From Phytoseiulus persimilis (lineage: Eukaryota; Arthropoda; Arachnida; Mesostigmata; Phytoseiidae): a stretch of DNA of 64,000 nucleotides. Within the stretch, counting starts at the first letter, position 1. Each line of letters starts with the position of its first letter. The position numbers and the translations under genes are program-made. Shown here piece after piece: positions 62,153 to 64,000 of the stretch. The stretch is taken from the NCBI GenBank assembly GCA_037576195.1, contig CM075101.1, forward strand, positions 10,416,001 through 10,480,000, written 5' to 3'. Under the pieces are notes generated by a model. The model made no database searches. It was not told where the DNA came from and saw only the letters and a list, made by a program, of their open reading frames with translations.

Positions 62153-64000
62153 CACGTTTGCAGAGCCGAAATGCTGGATATTCACTTATCAAGTCTACCA
62201 AGGTTTCGGACAGGGTTTCAGAGTTGAAACCGTTTGCCCAGGTCGCTTCGGGATATTGGAGCACGCACTACAGACACGCCGAACACCAGTCTCAAAACAC
62301 CAGAATGCTCTTTCGGTACTTCGACAGAAACGACCGCACTTTTTCAGCGAAGGTCTTTCGTGGCTACAGAGCTCTTTCCGTAGATGAAAACACTCGAAGA
62401 CTGAGGCTGGCAGAACAAGGCTACGGTTCTTGAGGATCCGGTGTTTAAATACTCGTACGGAGTGTCGCTGGCCCAACGAGCGATCTCGAGCTGAGCGCGC
62501 CCTCCTACGAGGTGCGGTGTACCGCCCATATGGATGCTCAGCCTGGGATGATGTTTGTTCGTCTAAATAGAGGGGGCCGTGAGTTGAACATGTGCAGCAT
62601 ACGGCTGTCTTCCCCGACTTCATGGTTAATTGATTTGTTATCTCTGGTTGTTGGGCTGATCAAAACAAGCGCGCGAGCGTAGCAAGCGACGCCGACTAGG
62701 CGAACCCCCGAAAGTATTACCGATTCTTCTCTGAGAGCTGAAAGTTGTATCCAAGGAATAACTTGTATTGCAGGCTACGTCCGCCGTAGTGTCGAGCCGG
62801 TGCTCTCCGGTTCGAGCGGTGGATGACGCCACAAAAAAGAGAGCACGATCACGGAAATCTAGCTGGATGACCTACGATTCGGATTCCTGATCTCATTTCC
62901 TCGGAATAAACTAACACGGAAACATTCTCATTCTCTTTTTGATCCAGAATCCGGTGCCGCGGGGTTCTGCCATGATCATTAGTGATGATCCACGTTACGT
63001 TGACACAACCAGACCAGCGACGCAGCCCCCTACCAACACCCTCCGTTCCACTGTGAAACGACGTCGATGCTAGTGGGGAATGAGCAGGAGAACGAGAAAG
63101 CAAGATGAGAAATTTTATGAATGAAGTTCCTCAACAATGACTTCAGATGCAGAGGGCATCGGTGGCGAATACGAAAACGACGGCCGAGTTCACCCGACCC
63201 GTTGAGGATTGGTTCTGAGTTGTTGGAAAAGCATCCGTATTCTTCGGCCGAGTCCGCACGGTGGATCGTCTCCAGCTTGTGAACGAAAGTGCCTCGGTGG
63301 GTTTCAGCCAGACCTGAGATTTTTTCTGGGCTGCCTCAGCTGGCGTTCGATGAGGGTTCCGTTCGGTCTTTGGCCACCTCGAGTCTCCGTGTTGTCTCTC
63401 TAATTACTCTCATCAGAGAAAGTGGATCGGAGGCGCACCGAGAATGCACTGGAGCGGAAGGAGTCCGCTTCGGAGGAAGAAGAACCTGAGCTGATTGCGC
63501 GAGAAGCTGATCCGAATCAGGAGCGCGTAAGAAAGATGATAGCTCCGTACGGATTTTTGTCGAAATAGGACATTTTCTCTGGGGCGATGGAGGTCACATG
63601 AGGCGGCATTCTCGGGAATCCTCGGTTTTCGTTCCGGGCGGCAGCGTGCCTCGTCTTCCGACACGCATGAAACTCGACAAAAATTGAGCTGCGTTCTGGC
63701 TGGAACCTCCCAGCCAACTAGTACCAACAAGATCAACTGGATACGCGCCCGGGGTAGTCAAACTGTGCACTGTTATTGCTATGAATGATGGCCCATTCAT
63801 CGCACAGCTGGTTGGCGCGTATTCCGTCGATGACTAAGCCGGCAGGAATAAATCCTTTCCGCTTGTACTGCCAGAACTGAGTGCTCTGGTTTTGTGTTGT
63901 CTTGTTGGATTTTGTACGTCGTCGTCGCCGACATGAAGATCATTAGCAAGTTTAACCTTTAAGCAGCGGATACTCGTGCTCGGTGGGGACTGCGGGACCC
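62153..64000. other. Upstream region of the 350-residue-protein gene; no gene seen
   Basis: Should contain the promoter and 5' UTR of the minus-strand gene starting at 62152. A minus frame at 62264-62055 (FNSETLSETLVDLISEYPAF) overlaps the ATG exon in another frame and could be untranslated or an alternative exon. Nothing else was recognised. Confidence 0.5.

Noticed and set aside
1..64000. CRISPR arrays, operons, rRNA or prophage-like modules
   Set aside because: No regularly spaced repeats, no tandem same-strand unspliced genes and no rRNA-like stretches were seen; the genes are spliced and eukaryotic.

Overview
The window is eukaryotic nuclear DNA of about 50% G+C. The genes are split by short GT-AG introns (mostly 90-300 bp), and there is no operon, Shine-Dalgarno or prokaryotic signal. 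A delta/epsilon-type glutathione S-transferase, a secreted four-domain Kazal protein, single-copy PINK1 and UNC119 genes, and a non-LTR retrotransposon relic point to an arthropod. Compact introns and balanced base composition fit a mesostigmatid (phytoseiid-like) mite best, but the species is inference.

Layout. 1-19,000: no gene I can defend. It holds a large imperfect inverted repeat (10,993-11,873), simple repeats and apparent relics of a leucine-rich-repeat gene family. 19,069-27,206 (minus): a GST locus with a four-exon gene (21,103-24,029), an upstream orphan or alternative first exon (27,093-27,206) and a downstream decayed exon. 29,700-32,500: a possible hAT-like end and a reverse-transcriptase relic. 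35,786-39,210 (minus): UNC119, with an unrecognised multi-exon gene directly upstream. 41,150-42,187 (plus): the 3' end of an unrecognised gene with a proline-rich tail. 44,499-47,400 (minus): PINK1, with seven exons resolved and the first exon partly resolved. 47,900-50,130: a decayed LRR-like sequence beside a near-perfect 60-bp-arm palindrome. 52,164-52,955 (minus): the Kazal gene. 53,200-57,000: further LRR-like relics. 60,889-62,152 (minus): a three-exon gene for an unrecognised 350-residue, probably coiled-coil protein. The rest shows no supportable gene.

The recognised genes serve separate roles: detoxification or redox (GST), transport of lipidated proteins (UNC119), mitochondrial quality control (PINK1) and secreted protease-inhibitor-like function (Kazal). 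They do not form one pathway. Exon boundaries were read by eye from splice consensus, frame and phase, so terminal exons are less certain than internal ones.

I found no convincing new multi-gene system. The most unusual items are the GST locus with two different first exons, one lacking the catalytic serine; the young palindrome whose only two mismatches become G-U pairs in plus-strand RNA; the large foldback; and the dispersed LRR-like relics.
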